A DNA stretch of 32,428 nucleotides from an uncultured Bacilli bacterium (GTDB lineage: Bacteria > Bacillota_I > Bacilli_A > RF39 > UBA660). This document shows, one piece after another, positions 7,174 to 15,869 of this stretch. The stretch is taken from the NCBI GenBank assembly GCA_934153675.1, contig CAKPFG010000012.1:1-32428 (forward strand), read 5' to 3'. A model generated the notes under the pieces. It was not told the origin of the DNA and searched no databases. It saw only the letters and a program-made list of their open reading frames with translations. The position numbers were made by a program, and so were the translations under genes. Position 1 is the stretch's first letter, and every line of letters starts with the position of its first letter.

Positions 7174-8211
7174 CTAAAATATTCTTACTATATCATTAAA
7201 AGTAATATAAAGCATAAGCCCCATTAATAAAATAAAGAAAACAGAATGTATAGTATTTTCAACCTTAGGATTTACTTTACTACCTTTAATTTTTTCTATT
7301 ATTAAAAATAATATATGTCCACCATCAAATGCTGGAATTGGTAAAAGATTAATAAATCCTACATTAACACTAATTAATGCAAGCAACGATAATACTGATA
7401 TAAAACCAGTTTGAGTAGCCTCACCTACTATAGAAAAAATTCCTACTGGTCCTGATAATAATTTTAAACTAAGAACACCTGTAATTAAATACCAAACTGT
7501 AAAAAACATTTGTTCAACTGTACTGAAAAATTTATAAAAGGCGTATTTTAATGAAACCAATATACCGTGTTCTCTGTTTCCTGTTATGGTAAAGCCATAA
7601 GAATATCCCTTTAAATTATTTTTTTTATCATAAATAGCTTTAGGTTTTATTTTTACTATATCATATTTATCATTTTTATGTTTAACCTTCATATCAAAAT
7701 TTTTACTACCAGCTACTGATAATTCCAATGCCAATTTATCATAGTTATTAACAAATTTTCCATCGATACTAACTATTTCATCTCCATTTTTTAAACCACT
7801 AACATTCGAGGTTGCCACTTTAGTAGCATCCATTGTAACACCGTTTATAATAGCTATTATAAACAATATTAAAATAGCTAGAAGAAAATTAAACATAACT
7901 CCAGCAATCATGGTAAAAAAACGATCTTTCCATGACTTTGATTGTAACAATCTATCCTTTGGAATTTTATTATCTACCTCAATTTCCTCTCCAGCCATTT
8001 GAACATATCCACCAATAGGAAATAAACGTATAGAATATTCTGTTTCGTCATTTTTTCGATTAAATTTAAATAATCTTGGCCCCATACCAATAGAAAATTC
8101 ATAAACATAAATACCTGCTTTTTTAGCAAATATAAAATGGCCAAATTCATGAATTGTTACAGTCACCCCTAAAATAAATATAAATGCTATTATTGTAATT
8201 ATAATTGACAT
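7174..8211 (-). CDS. rseP: Site-2 intramembrane zinc metalloprotease RseP/RasP
   Basis: 345 aa membrane protease of the S2P family that cleaves anti-sigma factors and signal-peptide remnants within the membrane. The zinc-binding HEFGH is at 21-25 in the first membrane helix; a single PDZ domain lies at roughly 125-190 (GLKNGDEIVSIDGK); and the third zinc ligand is in LLPIPAFDGGH at 289-299. Length and helix arrangement are typical of Gram-positive RasP/YluC. Start ATG at 8211 has GGAGGTATT immediately upstream. It lies 9 nt after the cdsA stop, the usual cdsA-rseP pairing in Firmicutes. Confidence 0.93.
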   Translation of the reverse strand: MSIIITIIAFIFILGVTVTIHEFGHFIFAKKAGIYVYEFSIGMGPRLFKFNRKNDETEYSIRLFPIGGYVQMAGEEIEVDNKIPKDRLLQSKSWKDRFFTMIAGVMFNFLLAILILFIIAIINGVTMDATKVATSNVSGLKNGDEIVSIDGKFVNNYDKLALELSVAGSKNFDMKVKHKNDKYDIVKIKPKAIYDKKNNLKGYSYGFTITGNREHGILVSLKYAFYKFFSTVEQMFFTVWYLITGVLSLKLLSGPVGIFSIVGEATQTGFISVLSLLALISVNVGFINLLPIPAFDGGHILFLIIEKIKGSKVNPKVENTIHSVFFILLMGLMLYITFNDIVRIF

Positions 8212-8220
8212 AATACCTCC

Positions 8221-9021
8221 TTATATTAAACTAATAAACAAACTAAATGCAATGATTACAAATATAATACTATCGAGTCTATCTAAAACTCCACCATGAC
8301 CTGGCATTATATTAGAAAAATCTTTAACCTTGTAATATCTTTTGATAGCTGAAAAAAACAAATCACCAAATTGGCCTATTATAGATAATAACAAACTAAA
8401 TAAAATAACTACGAAAACAGAAGAAGAAGAATTTATAACAGTTAAATAAAACACTGTCGATGTAAAAGTTGCAACTAAAACACCCCCAATAAAGCCTTCA
8501 ATAGTTTTTTTAGGTGAAACACTTTCAAGTAGTTTATGCTTACCTATTAACCTACCAGTAAAAAGAGCAAAAGTATCAGTAAGTATTGTTATCATAAATA
8601 AATAAACAATTATCCTAAGACCCATGTTACGATATAAATTGGCAAGAACCATAGAGCTTGAAATAAGTAATACCCCACCAAGCATATAAGAAGCATCATT
8701 AATATTATATTTATTTTTATCATTATATAAAATTATTGGTAAAAATAAAACCAATAGTAATCCTGTAATTATCCTAAAGTCAAAATTTATAACTAAATTT
8801 TTATTAATATCTGTGCAAAAATAAAATAAAGTTAAACATATATAAGCAATTAACTTGATAATATTAGGAAACTCTTTTTTCTTCTCTCTAACTAAAATTA
8901 ATTCTCTTAATCCTTGTAATGAAAGCAAGTAAAAAGCTATTTTAAAAACATCTCCACCTATTATAAATATAGGAATAAATATCAAAAAAGCAACAAAGGC
9001 ACTAATAATTCTAATTTTCAT
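8221..9021 (-). CDS. cdsA: Phosphatidate cytidylyltransferase
   Basis: About 266 aa from the ATG at 9021. Makes CDP-diacylglycerol from phosphatidate and CTP at the membrane. It has multiple hydrophobic segments, the SPKKTIEGFIGG motif and, near the C-terminus, the CdsA signature (AIKRYYKVKDF - PGHGGVLDRLDS) with all its conserved Lys, Asp, His and Arg residues. The frame is open to 9087, but that extension has no ribosome site, and a promoter with its -10 at 9040-9045 would leave it untranscribed. The ATG at 9021 has TTGGAGG upstream. First gene of the cdsA-rseP operon. Confidence 0.92.
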   Translation of the reverse strand: MKIRIISAFVAFLIFIPIFIIGGDVFKIAFYLLSLQGLRELILVREKKKEFPNIIKLIAYICLTLFYFCTDINKNLVINFDFRIITGLLLVLFLPIILYNDKNKYNINDASYMLGGVLLISSSMVLANLYRNMGLRIIVYLFMITILTDTFALFTGRLIGKHKLLESVSPKKTIEGFIGGVLVATFTSTVFYLTVINSSSSVFVVILFSLLLSIIGQFGDLFFSAIKRYYKVKDFSNIMPGHGGVLDRLDSIIFVIIAFSLFISLI

Positions 9022-9039
9022 AAATCCTCCAATGATAAT

Positions 9040-9068
9040 ATTATAATACATATTAAAAACTATTACAA
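9040..9068 (-). promoter_or_regulatory. Sigma-A promoter of cdsA-rseP
   Basis: TTGTAA, 17 bp, TATAAT on the minus strand, 18 nt before the cdsA ATG. It decides the cdsA start. Confidence 0.7.
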
Positions 9069-9200
9069 GTAAATTTATATGCCACAATAATTTTTATAAT
9101 TAGTATTTATCCAGATATAATAAAATAAACTTTCCACATTATAATCGATATTTAATTAATTTATAATTTATATACATTGAATTTATTACATTTTATATTT

Positions 9201-9255
9201 AACTTGCATTTTTCTTCTACCAAAAAATGCAAGTTTTTTATGAAAAAACTTGCAT
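9201..9255 (-). terminator. Terminator of the heat-shock operon with alternative hairpin
   Basis: Two hairpins compete for the same arm. 9227-9255 (ATGCAAGTTTTTT / AAAAAACTTGCAT, 3-nt loop, then a T-run on the minus strand) is a strong terminator just after dnaJ. 9201-9235 pairs the shared middle arm with a third TTGCAT-type arm. Confidence 0.75.
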
Positions 9256-9266
9256 ATATTATAACT

Positions 9267-10364
9267 TTACAAATACTGTTCTATTTTTTTAAAATCATTG
9301 TTTTTTAAATTAGTTTTTGATAACTCTTCAAATAGTTTTTTCTGATTTTTGTCTAATTTATTTGGAATAACTACCTTTAATATAATATACATATCACCTT
9401 TAGAAGCACTATTTATATGTGATACACCTTTATCCCTAATACGAAGCTTATCACCATTTTGACTACCAGATACAATGTTTAATTTAACGCTACCATAAAG
9501 TGTTGGTACCTCTTTTTTACATCCTAATACAGCATCTGTTATAGTAATAGGAAGTTCAAGATATATATCATAATCATCTCTTATAAATAATGGATGATCC
9601 TTAACTACAAATTCTAAATATAAATCCCCATTATCTCCACCATTAACACCAGCATCTCCTTTGCCAGAAAGACGAAGGCGACTGCCATTATCTACTCCAG
9701 CAGGTATTTTAACTTCTATATCTTTATTTTTTCTAATGGTTCCTTTTCCATGACAATCTGAACATACTTTATCAAAAGTTGTTCCAACACCATGACAATC
9801 TGGACAAGTAGTTTGTGTCATAAATGCCCCCAAAATAGTTCTTTGTTGACTCATAACCATACCTTTTCCATGACAGGTTTTACATGTGCTTTTCCCATGT
9901 CCACCATGCCCATTACAACTTTCACATTCACAATTAACATCTAAGTTTATTTTTTTCTTAGTTCCAAAAACTGCTTCTTCAAATGATAAATTGATACGCA
10001 TTAGTTTATCTGCACCATCACGAGCCATATTAGAGGTTTTTCTAAAACCTCCAAATCCAGAAAAACTCGAACCAAATAATCCATCGAAAATGTCACTAAA
10101 ATCAAAATCAGAAAAATCAAAACCTGCTCCACCATTCATTGAATCAAAAGCAGCATGACCATACTTATCATATTGACTTCTTTTTGATTCATCGGACAAA
10201 ACAGCATAAGCCTCTTGTGCCTCTTTAAATTTTTCTGCCGCATCTGGTTCTTTTGAAACATCTGGATGATATTTTTTAGCTAACTTTCTAAAAGCACGCT
10301 TAATTTCATCTTTAGTAGCACTTTTAGATACACCTAATACTTCATAATAATCTCTTTTATTCAT
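9267..10364 (-). CDS. dnaJ: Chaperone DnaJ (Hsp40)
   Basis: 365 aa co-chaperone that delivers substrates to DnaK and stimulates its ATPase. J domain at 1-70 with the HPD motif at 33-35; Gly/Phe-rich linker about 73-110 (unusually Asp/Ser rich, FDFSDFDFSDIFDG); four CxxCxGxG zinc motifs at 147-154, 161-168, 187-194 and 201-208, all intact; then the C-terminal substrate-binding domains. Start ATG at 10364 is preceded by AGGTGTAGT. Last gene of the heat-shock operon, 13 nt after pepF. Confidence 0.96.
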   Translation of the reverse strand: MNKRDYYEVLGVSKSATKDEIKRAFRKLAKKYHPDVSKEPDAAEKFKEAQEAYAVLSDESKRSQYDKYGHAAFDSMNGGAGFDFSDFDFSDIFDGLFGSSFSGFGGFRKTSNMARDGADKLMRINLSFEEAVFGTKKKINLDVNCECESCNGHGGHGKSTCKTCHGKGMVMSQQRTILGAFMTQTTCPDCHGVGTTFDKVCSDCHGKGTIRKNKDIEVKIPAGVDNGSRLRLSGKGDAGVNGGDNGDLYLEFVVKDHPLFIRDDYDIYLELPITITDAVLGCKKEVPTLYGSVKLNIVSGSQNGDKLRIRDKGVSHINSASKGDMYIILKVVIPNKLDKNQKKLFEELSKTNLKNNDFKKIEQYL

Positions 10365-10377
10365 ACTACACCTACCT

Positions 10378-12162
10378 TTATATTAATTCTTTTAACTCTT
10401 CTAGTTTTTCCTTAAACATTTTTAAAGCAGATAAAATTGGTTCTTTAGTTGTCATATCGACACCAACATTCTTTAAAATATTTAAAGGATAATCACAGCA
10501 ACCACTAGACAAAAATTTTAAATAATTCTTCTTTGTATTTTCATTTCCAGCCAAAATGTCACTTGCGATAGCCAAAGCTGCTGATAATCCTGTTGCATAT
10601 TTATATACATAAAACGATGTATAAAAATGTGGAATTCTAGCCCATTCATAACGAATTAAATCATCACTCACAACTTCACTTCCATAATATAATTTATTAA
10701 GTTCATAATAAGTTTTAGAAAATTCTTCCTCTGTTAAAGCTATATTATTTTCCTCTTTATCATGCATAATCATTTCAAATTCTGCAAACATTGTTTGACG
10801 ATATATAGTCGCCCTTACACCATCTAGAAAATTGGTCAAATAATAAATTTTTTCTTCTTTTGTTTTTGCATTTTTATATAAATAATCATTTAATAATGTT
10901 TCATTTACAGTAGATGCAATTTCGGCTAAAAAAATTGAATATTGACTATTAAAATAATTTTGCTCTTTTGAATAATAAGTATGCATCGAATGACCAAGTT
11001 CGTGTGCCATTGTACTTACAGAATCTATAGTATCATTATAATTTAAAAGTACATATGGTTTTGTATCATAACTTCCCCAACTATAAGCACCAGATTTTTT
11101 ACCCTTATTAGGATAAATATCAATCCATTTTTCACTAAATGCCTTCTTTAAATCACTTAAATATTTATCCCCCAATGGTTTCAATGCCTCGAAAACTATT
11201 TTTTTACCTTCTAAATAAGGAATAGATATATCGATATCAACTAAAGGAGTATATATATCATACATATGCATTTCATCTAATTTAAGACAATTCTTTTTCA
11301 AAAGCATATAATCATGCAATATATCTAAATTATCATGTATAGTATCTATCAACATTTTATAAACACTTACATCAATATTATCAACATACATACTCATACT
11401 AAGTGGAGAGTTATATTTTTTTACCTTACTAAGAAAAAAGTTTTCTTTAATATTTCCCTTCAAACAAGATGCTACTGTATTTTTTATACTCTTAAAATAA
11501 TTAAACATATGATTAAAAGCATCAATTCTAACATTTCTATCTTTATAACTAATATATTTGATATAATTACTATTAGTAAGTTCAACTTTTTCATTTGAAA
11601 CGGAAATATAGCCTAAATTAATATCTGCATTATCAATATTATAAAAAGCATCTGCACCAGTACCCATTGCACTGGTAGCTAAAGATATTATTTTTTCTTC
11701 TTTTTCACTTAATGTGTGTTCTTTATATCTAAACATCTTCTCCAAATCAAATTTATAAGGAAGTAATCTAGAATCATTATTTATAAAATCAAGAACCTTA
11801 TCATAATCTTCCCTAAGCATTTCTGAAGAAATAAAAGATAATTTTGATGATATTTCTTCGTTTAATTTTTCTACCCTCATTTTCTGTGCTTGATTATAAG
11901 AGTTAGTTGTATCACCATCACAAATTAAAGAAGCATAAACATATATCTTAGATAATAATCGATCTAATTTTTCATATGAACTATAAAAATTATATAAATT
12001 ATCACTACTTTCCATAATCTTTCCTTTATATGATAAAACCTCATCACATAAAGAAGAAACCAAGGAAAAAGACATTACAAAATCTTCATTATCTTTAAAT
12101 ATACTTTCTAAATCCCACTTATATTTACTATCTACTTCTTCTCTTTTTTTTTGTTTTTCCAT
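10378..12162 (-). CDS. pepF: Oligoendopeptidase F (M3 family)
   Basis: 594 aa cytoplasmic zinc oligopeptidase, normal length for PepF. The catalytic zinc motif HELGH is at 387-391 (H387, E388, H391) within STMAHELGHSMHTYY; the downstream FLAEIASTVNETLL supplies the third ligand Glu. The N-terminal half is the helical oligopeptidase F lobe. The gene sits between dnaK (46 nt upstream) and dnaJ (13 nt downstream) on the same strand, so it is probably co-transcribed and heat-induced, a placement that is not standard for hrcA-grpE-dnaK-dnaJ operons. A hairpin in the dnaK-pepF gap may lower its expression. Inferred role here: clearing peptides released when damaged proteins are degraded. Confidence 0.92.
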   Translation of the reverse strand: MEKQKKREEVDSKYKWDLESIFKDNEDFVMSFSLVSSLCDEVLSYKGKIMESSDNLYNFYSSYEKLDRLLSKIYVYASLICDGDTTNSYNQAQKMRVEKLNEEISSKLSFISSEMLREDYDKVLDFINNDSRLLPYKFDLEKMFRYKEHTLSEKEEKIISLATSAMGTGADAFYNIDNADINLGYISVSNEKVELTNSNYIKYISYKDRNVRIDAFNHMFNYFKSIKNTVASCLKGNIKENFFLSKVKKYNSPLSMSMYVDNIDVSVYKMLIDTIHDNLDILHDYMLLKKNCLKLDEMHMYDIYTPLVDIDISIPYLEGKKIVFEALKPLGDKYLSDLKKAFSEKWIDIYPNKGKKSGAYSWGSYDTKPYVLLNYNDTIDSVSTMAHELGHSMHTYYSKEQNYFNSQYSIFLAEIASTVNETLLNDYLYKNAKTKEEKIYYLTNFLDGVRATIYRQTMFAEFEMIMHDKEENNIALTEEEFSKTYYELNKLYYGSEVVSDDLIRYEWARIPHFYTSFYVYKYATGLSAALAIASDILAGNENTKKNYLKFLSSGCCDYPLNILKNVGVDMTTKEPILSALKMFKEKLEELKELI

Positions 12163-12184
12163 TATTTTCTCCTTATCTTAAAGA

Positions 12185-12206
12185 AAGTTCTAGTTACCTA
12201 GAACTT
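12185..12206 (-). terminator. Intra-operon hairpin between dnaK and pepF
   Basis: Perfect 9-bp stem (AAGTTCTAG / CTAGAACTT) closed on the minus strand by GTAA, a GNRA-type tetraloop, beginning 3 nt after the dnaK stop. It is followed by TCTTTAAG, not a real T-run, so it is better read as an attenuator or mRNA-stabilising/processing element than as a full terminator. Confidence 0.55.
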
Positions 12207-12208
12207 CA

Positions 12209-14032
12209 TTAATCTTCTTCATACTCTGCATCAATTGCATCATCATCTTTTTTATTATTTTTCTCTTTTTTATCTTCTTTTGTATTAGTACTTTCTTCTT
12301 TTTGATTTTCTTTAGCAGCTTGTTCATACACTTTAGTAGCAAGAGCCATTGCTGTTTCATTTAAAGCATCTTTCTTCTTCTTAATATCTTCTACATCATC
12401 TTTAGAAAGTGCATCTTTTAATTCTTTCAACTCTTTTTCTGCTTTCTCTTTATCTTTTTTATCAACTTTATCACCAAGATCCTTTAAAGCTTTTTCTGTT
12501 GCAAAAATTACCTGTTCAGCTTCATTCTTAGTATCAGCCTCTTCTTTACGTAATTCATCCTTTTCTCTATTAATCTCAGCTTCTTTTACCATTTTATCTA
12601 TCTCTTCATCAGTTAAATTAGTTGATGATGTGATAGTAATTGATTGTTCTTTATTAGTTCCAAGATCTTTAGCTTTTACATTAACAATACCATTAGCATC
12701 TATATCAAATGTAACTTCAATTTGAGGTACACCACGAGGTGCTGGTGGAATATTTGTAAGTTGAAATCTTCCCATTGTTTTATTATCAGCCGCCATTGGT
12801 CTTTCACCTTGTAAAATGTGAATATCTACAGCTGGTTGATTATCTGCAGCAGTTGAAAATACTTGACTTTTACTTGTTGGAATAGTAGTATTTCTTGGAA
12901 TCAATACAGTGCATACACCACCTAATGTTTCAATACCAAGTGAAAGAGGAGTAACATCAAGCAATACTATGTCATTAACCTCTCCTGTTAATACACCACC
13001 TTGTATAGCTGCACCCATTGCAACTACTTCGTCTGGATTTACTTCTTTAGAAGGCTCTTTGCCTAATTCCTTTTTTACCAATTCTTGTACTTTTGGAATA
13101 CGAGTAGAACCACCAACAAGAATTACCTTATTAATATCACTAGCTTTTAATCCAGCATCTTTTAAAGCCTTTTTAACTGGTGTTAATGTTGATTGAACTA
13201 AATCATCTATTAATTCTTCAAACTTAGCACGAGTTAATGTTGTTTCATAGTTAATTTCAGCCGTAATAAATGGTAAACTTATTTCTGTTGAAGTTGTATT
13301 AGACAAAGTCTTTTTAGCTTTTTCAGCTTCTTCTTTAATACGTTGTAAAGCCATCTTATTATCACTTAAATCAACATCATATTGTTTTTTAATATCATCT
13401 ATAATATAATCTATAATTCTTTGGTCAAAGTCATCACCACCAAGTTTATTATTACCACTTGTTGACTTAACTTCAAATACACCATCACCAAGTTCTAGAA
13501 TAGATACATCGAATGTACCACCACCAAGATCATAAACTAAAATTGTTTGCATATCATCTTGTTTATCAAGTCCATAAGCTAAAGCTGCTGCTGTTGGCTC
13601 ATTTATAATTCTCTCAACATTAAGACCTGCTATCTTACCAGCATTTTTAGTTGCTTGTCTTTGTGCATCATTAAAATATGCAGGAACTGTTATAACAGCA
13701 TTTGTAACACTTTCCCCTAAATAAGCCTCAGCTGTTTTTTTCAAATCACCTAGTATCATAGCACTAATTTCTTCTGGAGAATATTCTTTTCCATTCGCCT
13801 TTACTTTTTCACTAGTTCCCATTTTCCTTTTAATAGAAACAATTGTTTCTGGATTAGTAACTGCCTGATGTTTAGCAGTTTTACCAACTATAATATTTCC
13901 TTTTTTAAAAGCTACTACTGATGGAGTTGTACGATCACCATCGGCATTTACTATTACCTTAGGTTCTCCACCTTCATAAACACAAACACAACTATTAGTT
14001 GTACCCAAATCTATACCTATTGTTTTACTCAT
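12209..14032 (-). CDS. dnaK: Chaperone DnaK (Hsp70)
   Basis: About 607 aa. The ATPase domain opens with SKTIGIDLGTTNSCV and contains the phosphate and adenosine motifs (YDLGGGTFDVSIL; LVGGSTRIPKVQ). A linker (DIVLLDVTPLSLGIET) leads to the peptide-binding domain, and the tail is Lys/Glu/Asp rich and ends DAEYEED, like the conserved EEVD-type bacterial tails. The Gram-positive signature of a shorter N-terminal lobe fits the length. The frame is open to a GTG at 14041, but the ATG at 14032 is spaced correctly from AAAGGTGAT. It lies 14 nt downstream of grpE. Confidence 0.97.
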   Translation of the reverse strand: MSKTIGIDLGTTNSCVCVYEGGEPKVIVNADGDRTTPSVVAFKKGNIIVGKTAKHQAVTNPETIVSIKRKMGTSEKVKANGKEYSPEEISAMILGDLKKTAEAYLGESVTNAVITVPAYFNDAQRQATKNAGKIAGLNVERIINEPTAAALAYGLDKQDDMQTILVYDLGGGTFDVSILELGDGVFEVKSTSGNNKLGGDDFDQRIIDYIIDDIKKQYDVDLSDNKMALQRIKEEAEKAKKTLSNTTSTEISLPFITAEINYETTLTRAKFEELIDDLVQSTLTPVKKALKDAGLKASDINKVILVGGSTRIPKVQELVKKELGKEPSKEVNPDEVVAMGAAIQGGVLTGEVNDIVLLDVTPLSLGIETLGGVCTVLIPRNTTIPTSKSQVFSTAADNQPAVDIHILQGERPMAADNKTMGRFQLTNIPPAPRGVPQIEVTFDIDANGIVNVKAKDLGTNKEQSITITSSTNLTDEEIDKMVKEAEINREKDELRKEEADTKNEAEQVIFATEKALKDLGDKVDKKDKEKAEKELKELKDALSKDDVEDIKKKKDALNETAMALATKVYEQAAKENQKEESTNTKEDKKEKNNKKDDDAIDAEYEED

Positions 14033-14046
14033 AATTATCACCTTTC

Positions 14047-14667
14047 CTATTCACTAACTTTAACCATTGCTGGTCTTATAACCTTTTCTTTATAAATATA
14101 ACCCTTTTGTAATACTTCAAGTACCATACCAGGTTCAACATCATCTTTTTTCTCTACCATAATTGCATTATGATAAATTGGATCAAATGGCTTATTTGCA
14201 CCATCTATTGGTTTAACATCAAATTTTTCCATAATACTTTGCATATTACAATATATCATCTTAAACCCTTCTAAGAATTTAGATACCTCATCATCAAGAT
14301 TATCATCATCCAATTTGATAGCCCTTTCAAAATTATCAAGTATAGGAAGCATTTGCTTTATCAAATCTTCATTACAAAATTTTAACATACGTGCAACTTC
14401 TTCATCTTTACGTTTACGATAATTTATAGAATCAGCACTTTGCATCAATAATTTGTTTTCTAAATCCTGAATTTTTGCCTCATATTCTTTTAATTTTTCA
14501 TCATTCTTTTTAAACATTTTTTTCTTTTCTTTTTTCTTTACTTCACAAACACCATCCTTGCAAACAACCTCATCATTTGGCTTTTCACAAGTATTATTGC
14601 AATCACATTTTTCGTTATTGCAAGATGTCTTTTCATTTGATTCACAATTACACTTTTCTTTTTCCAT
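14047..14667 (-). CDS. grpE: Nucleotide exchange factor GrpE with Cys-rich N-terminal extension
   Basis: 206 aa. GrpE releases ADP from DnaK. The conserved part starts near residue 55: a long coiled coil (LKEYEAKIQDLENKL), then NYRKRKDEE and the C-terminal beta domain ending EVLQKGYIYKEKVIRPAMVKVSE, all typical. The N-terminal extension is usually acidic and disordered; here it holds eight Cys in the first 41 residues, arranged as CNC, SC, KCDC, TC, VC and VC with Asn, Glu and Lys between. The spacing suggests metal or redox sensitivity, but no known domain is recognised. 8 nt after hrcA. Confidence 0.95.
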   Translation of the reverse strand: MEKEKCNCESNEKTSCNNEKCDCNNTCEKPNDEVVCKDGVCEVKKKEKKKMFKKNDEKLKEYEAKIQDLENKLLMQSADSINYRKRKDEEVARMLKFCNEDLIKQMLPILDNFERAIKLDDDNLDDEVSKFLEGFKMIYCNMQSIMEKFDVKPIDGANKPFDPIYHNAIMVEKKDDVEPGMVLEVLQKGYIYKEKVIRPAMVKVSE

Positions 14668-14675
14668 AATACCTC

Positions 14676-15662
14676 CTATTTTTCTATATTATCAATTATA
14701 TAATTAAGAAGGGTAATTACTCTATCATATTCCATTCTTTTAGGACCAATTAAAGCTATAGTTCCCTCTTCTCCATTTACTTGATATTTCGTTTTTATAA
14801 CAGTTACATCATCATCAAAATGGTTCTCACTACCTATATATATATTAATACCATTATCCTCTTCCTTAATACTTTCTACCATTTGCTTATCATCAAATTT
14901 ATTAACAATTTCACGGATCTTATCAACATTATTAAATTCAGGCTGCATAAGCATATTTTTAGTACCACTAGTTTTTATATTTTCACTAGCAAAATCACTA
15001 AACGCATGATAAAAAGCATTATATAAAATTTCGTGTTGTTTAACATATTTTCCAATTATAGGTTTAACTTCAAATTCTAAAACTTTACCGGCCTCATCTA
15101 ATGATGTGCCAATAATTAATTTATTAATCAATTCTACAGTTTGCTTAATATCTTTTAAATCAACAACAGTATCAATATATATATTTTTATGTTCTACATT
15201 TCCCTTATCAGTAACAACAATGGCAACTAAATTATTTTCATCAATTGGAACTACTTCCACTTTACTTATTAAATTATCCTTAGAGTGACTACCTAAAACT
15301 ACCGCTGCATAACTTGTCAATTCTGAAACTATCTCCATACTTTTTAATATTATGTCATTAACAGCCATTGACTTATTATTTACAATATTTTGAAGCGTAA
15401 GCACCTCTTTTTTTGTAAGTTTTCTTGGAACCATAATATTATCAACATAATATCTATAGCCTTTTTCACTAGGAATACGTCCTGATGAAATATGAGTTTT
15501 TAAAAGAAGACCATAATCTTCTAAAATACTCATTTCTGATCTTATAGTTGCTGATGAACATGATAAAATATCACATATCGATTTTGATGATATAGGCTGT
15601 GCTGTTTTAATATAATCCTCTACAATTATTTTTAAAACATCATCCTGCCTCTTAGTGAGCAT
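14676..15662 (-). CDS. hrcA: Heat-inducible transcription repressor HrcA
   Basis: 328 aa. HrcA binds CIRCE operators and represses chaperone operons; GroEL normally maintains its active form. An N-terminal winged helix (LTKRQDDVLKIIVEDYI, PISSKSIC, SSATIRSEMSILEDYGLL) is followed by the GAF-like dimerisation domain and the C-terminal IALIGPKRMEYDRVITLLNYI motif. Full length for the family. ATG at 15662 has AGGTGG upstream. It is the first gene of the operon and is predicted to repress itself through the operators at 15763-15789 and 15716-15742. Confidence 0.96.
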   Translation of the reverse strand: MLTKRQDDVLKIIVEDYIKTAQPISSKSICDILSCSSATIRSEMSILEDYGLLLKTHISSGRIPSEKGYRYYVDNIMVPRKLTKKEVLTLQNIVNNKSMAVNDIILKSMEIVSELTSYAAVVLGSHSKDNLISKVEVVPIDENNLVAIVVTDKGNVEHKNIYIDTVVDLKDIKQTVELINKLIIGTSLDEAGKVLEFEVKPIIGKYVKQHEILYNAFYHAFSDFASENIKTSGTKNMLMQPEFNNVDKIREIVNKFDDKQMVESIKEEDNGINIYIGSENHFDDDVTVIKTKYQVNGEEGTIALIGPKRMEYDRVITLLNYIIDNIEK

Positions 15663-15715
15663 TCAACCACCTACATTCTAGTATATAACTATATTAGTAA
15701 TTTTATAACTAATTT

Positions 15716-15742
15716 TTAGCAGTGCCTTTTCCTAACTGCTAA
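15716..15742. promoter_or_regulatory. Second, degenerate CIRCE-like operator
   Basis: TTAGCAGTG - 9 nt - AACTGCTAA: the same 9-9-9 architecture as CIRCE, with AGT in place of ACTC-type inner bases. It covers the probable transcription start, just downstream of the -10 at 15747-15752. Its centre is 47 bp from the canonical CIRCE. Confidence 0.6.
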
Positions 15743-15746
15743 AAAC

Positions 15747-15775
15747 ATTCTAGCACACTTTTTTAGCATTGTCAA
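15747..15775 (-). promoter_or_regulatory. Sigma-A promoter of hrcA-grpE-dnaK-pepF-dnaJ
   Basis: TTGACA, 17 bp, TAGAAT on the minus strand: consensus -35, optimal spacing. The -35 lies inside the CIRCE element, as expected for HrcA repression. Confidence 0.9.
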
Positions 15776-15789
15776 CACTTGAGTGCTAA
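15763..15789. promoter_or_regulatory. CIRCE operator (HrcA binding site)
   Basis: On the minus strand TTAGCACTC - 9 nt - CAATGCTAA. The first half is a perfect CIRCE arm; the second matches GAGTGCTAA at 7 of 9 positions. The -35 TTGACA spans the spacer and second arm. Confidence 0.93.
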
Positions 15790-15827
15790 AAAAGAAAAAT
15801 TTTTAGAATTTGTTAGAATATAAATAA

Positions 15828-15859
15828 AACTTTCAACAACATATAAATCATTGAAAGTT
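15828..15859 (-). terminator. Terminator of prepilin copy 3
   Basis: AACTTTCAA - 14 nt - TTGAAAGTT, the shortened equivalent of 361-392. It begins about 10 nt after the copy-3 stop and is followed by TTTTATTT on the minus strand. Confidence 0.7.
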
Positions 15860-15869
15860 TTAAATCTTC

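Noticed and set aside
8221..9087. Longer cdsA starting at 9087
   Set aside because: The extension would start upstream of a well-formed promoter (-10 at 9040-9045) and lacks a ribosome site; the ATG at 9021 has one.
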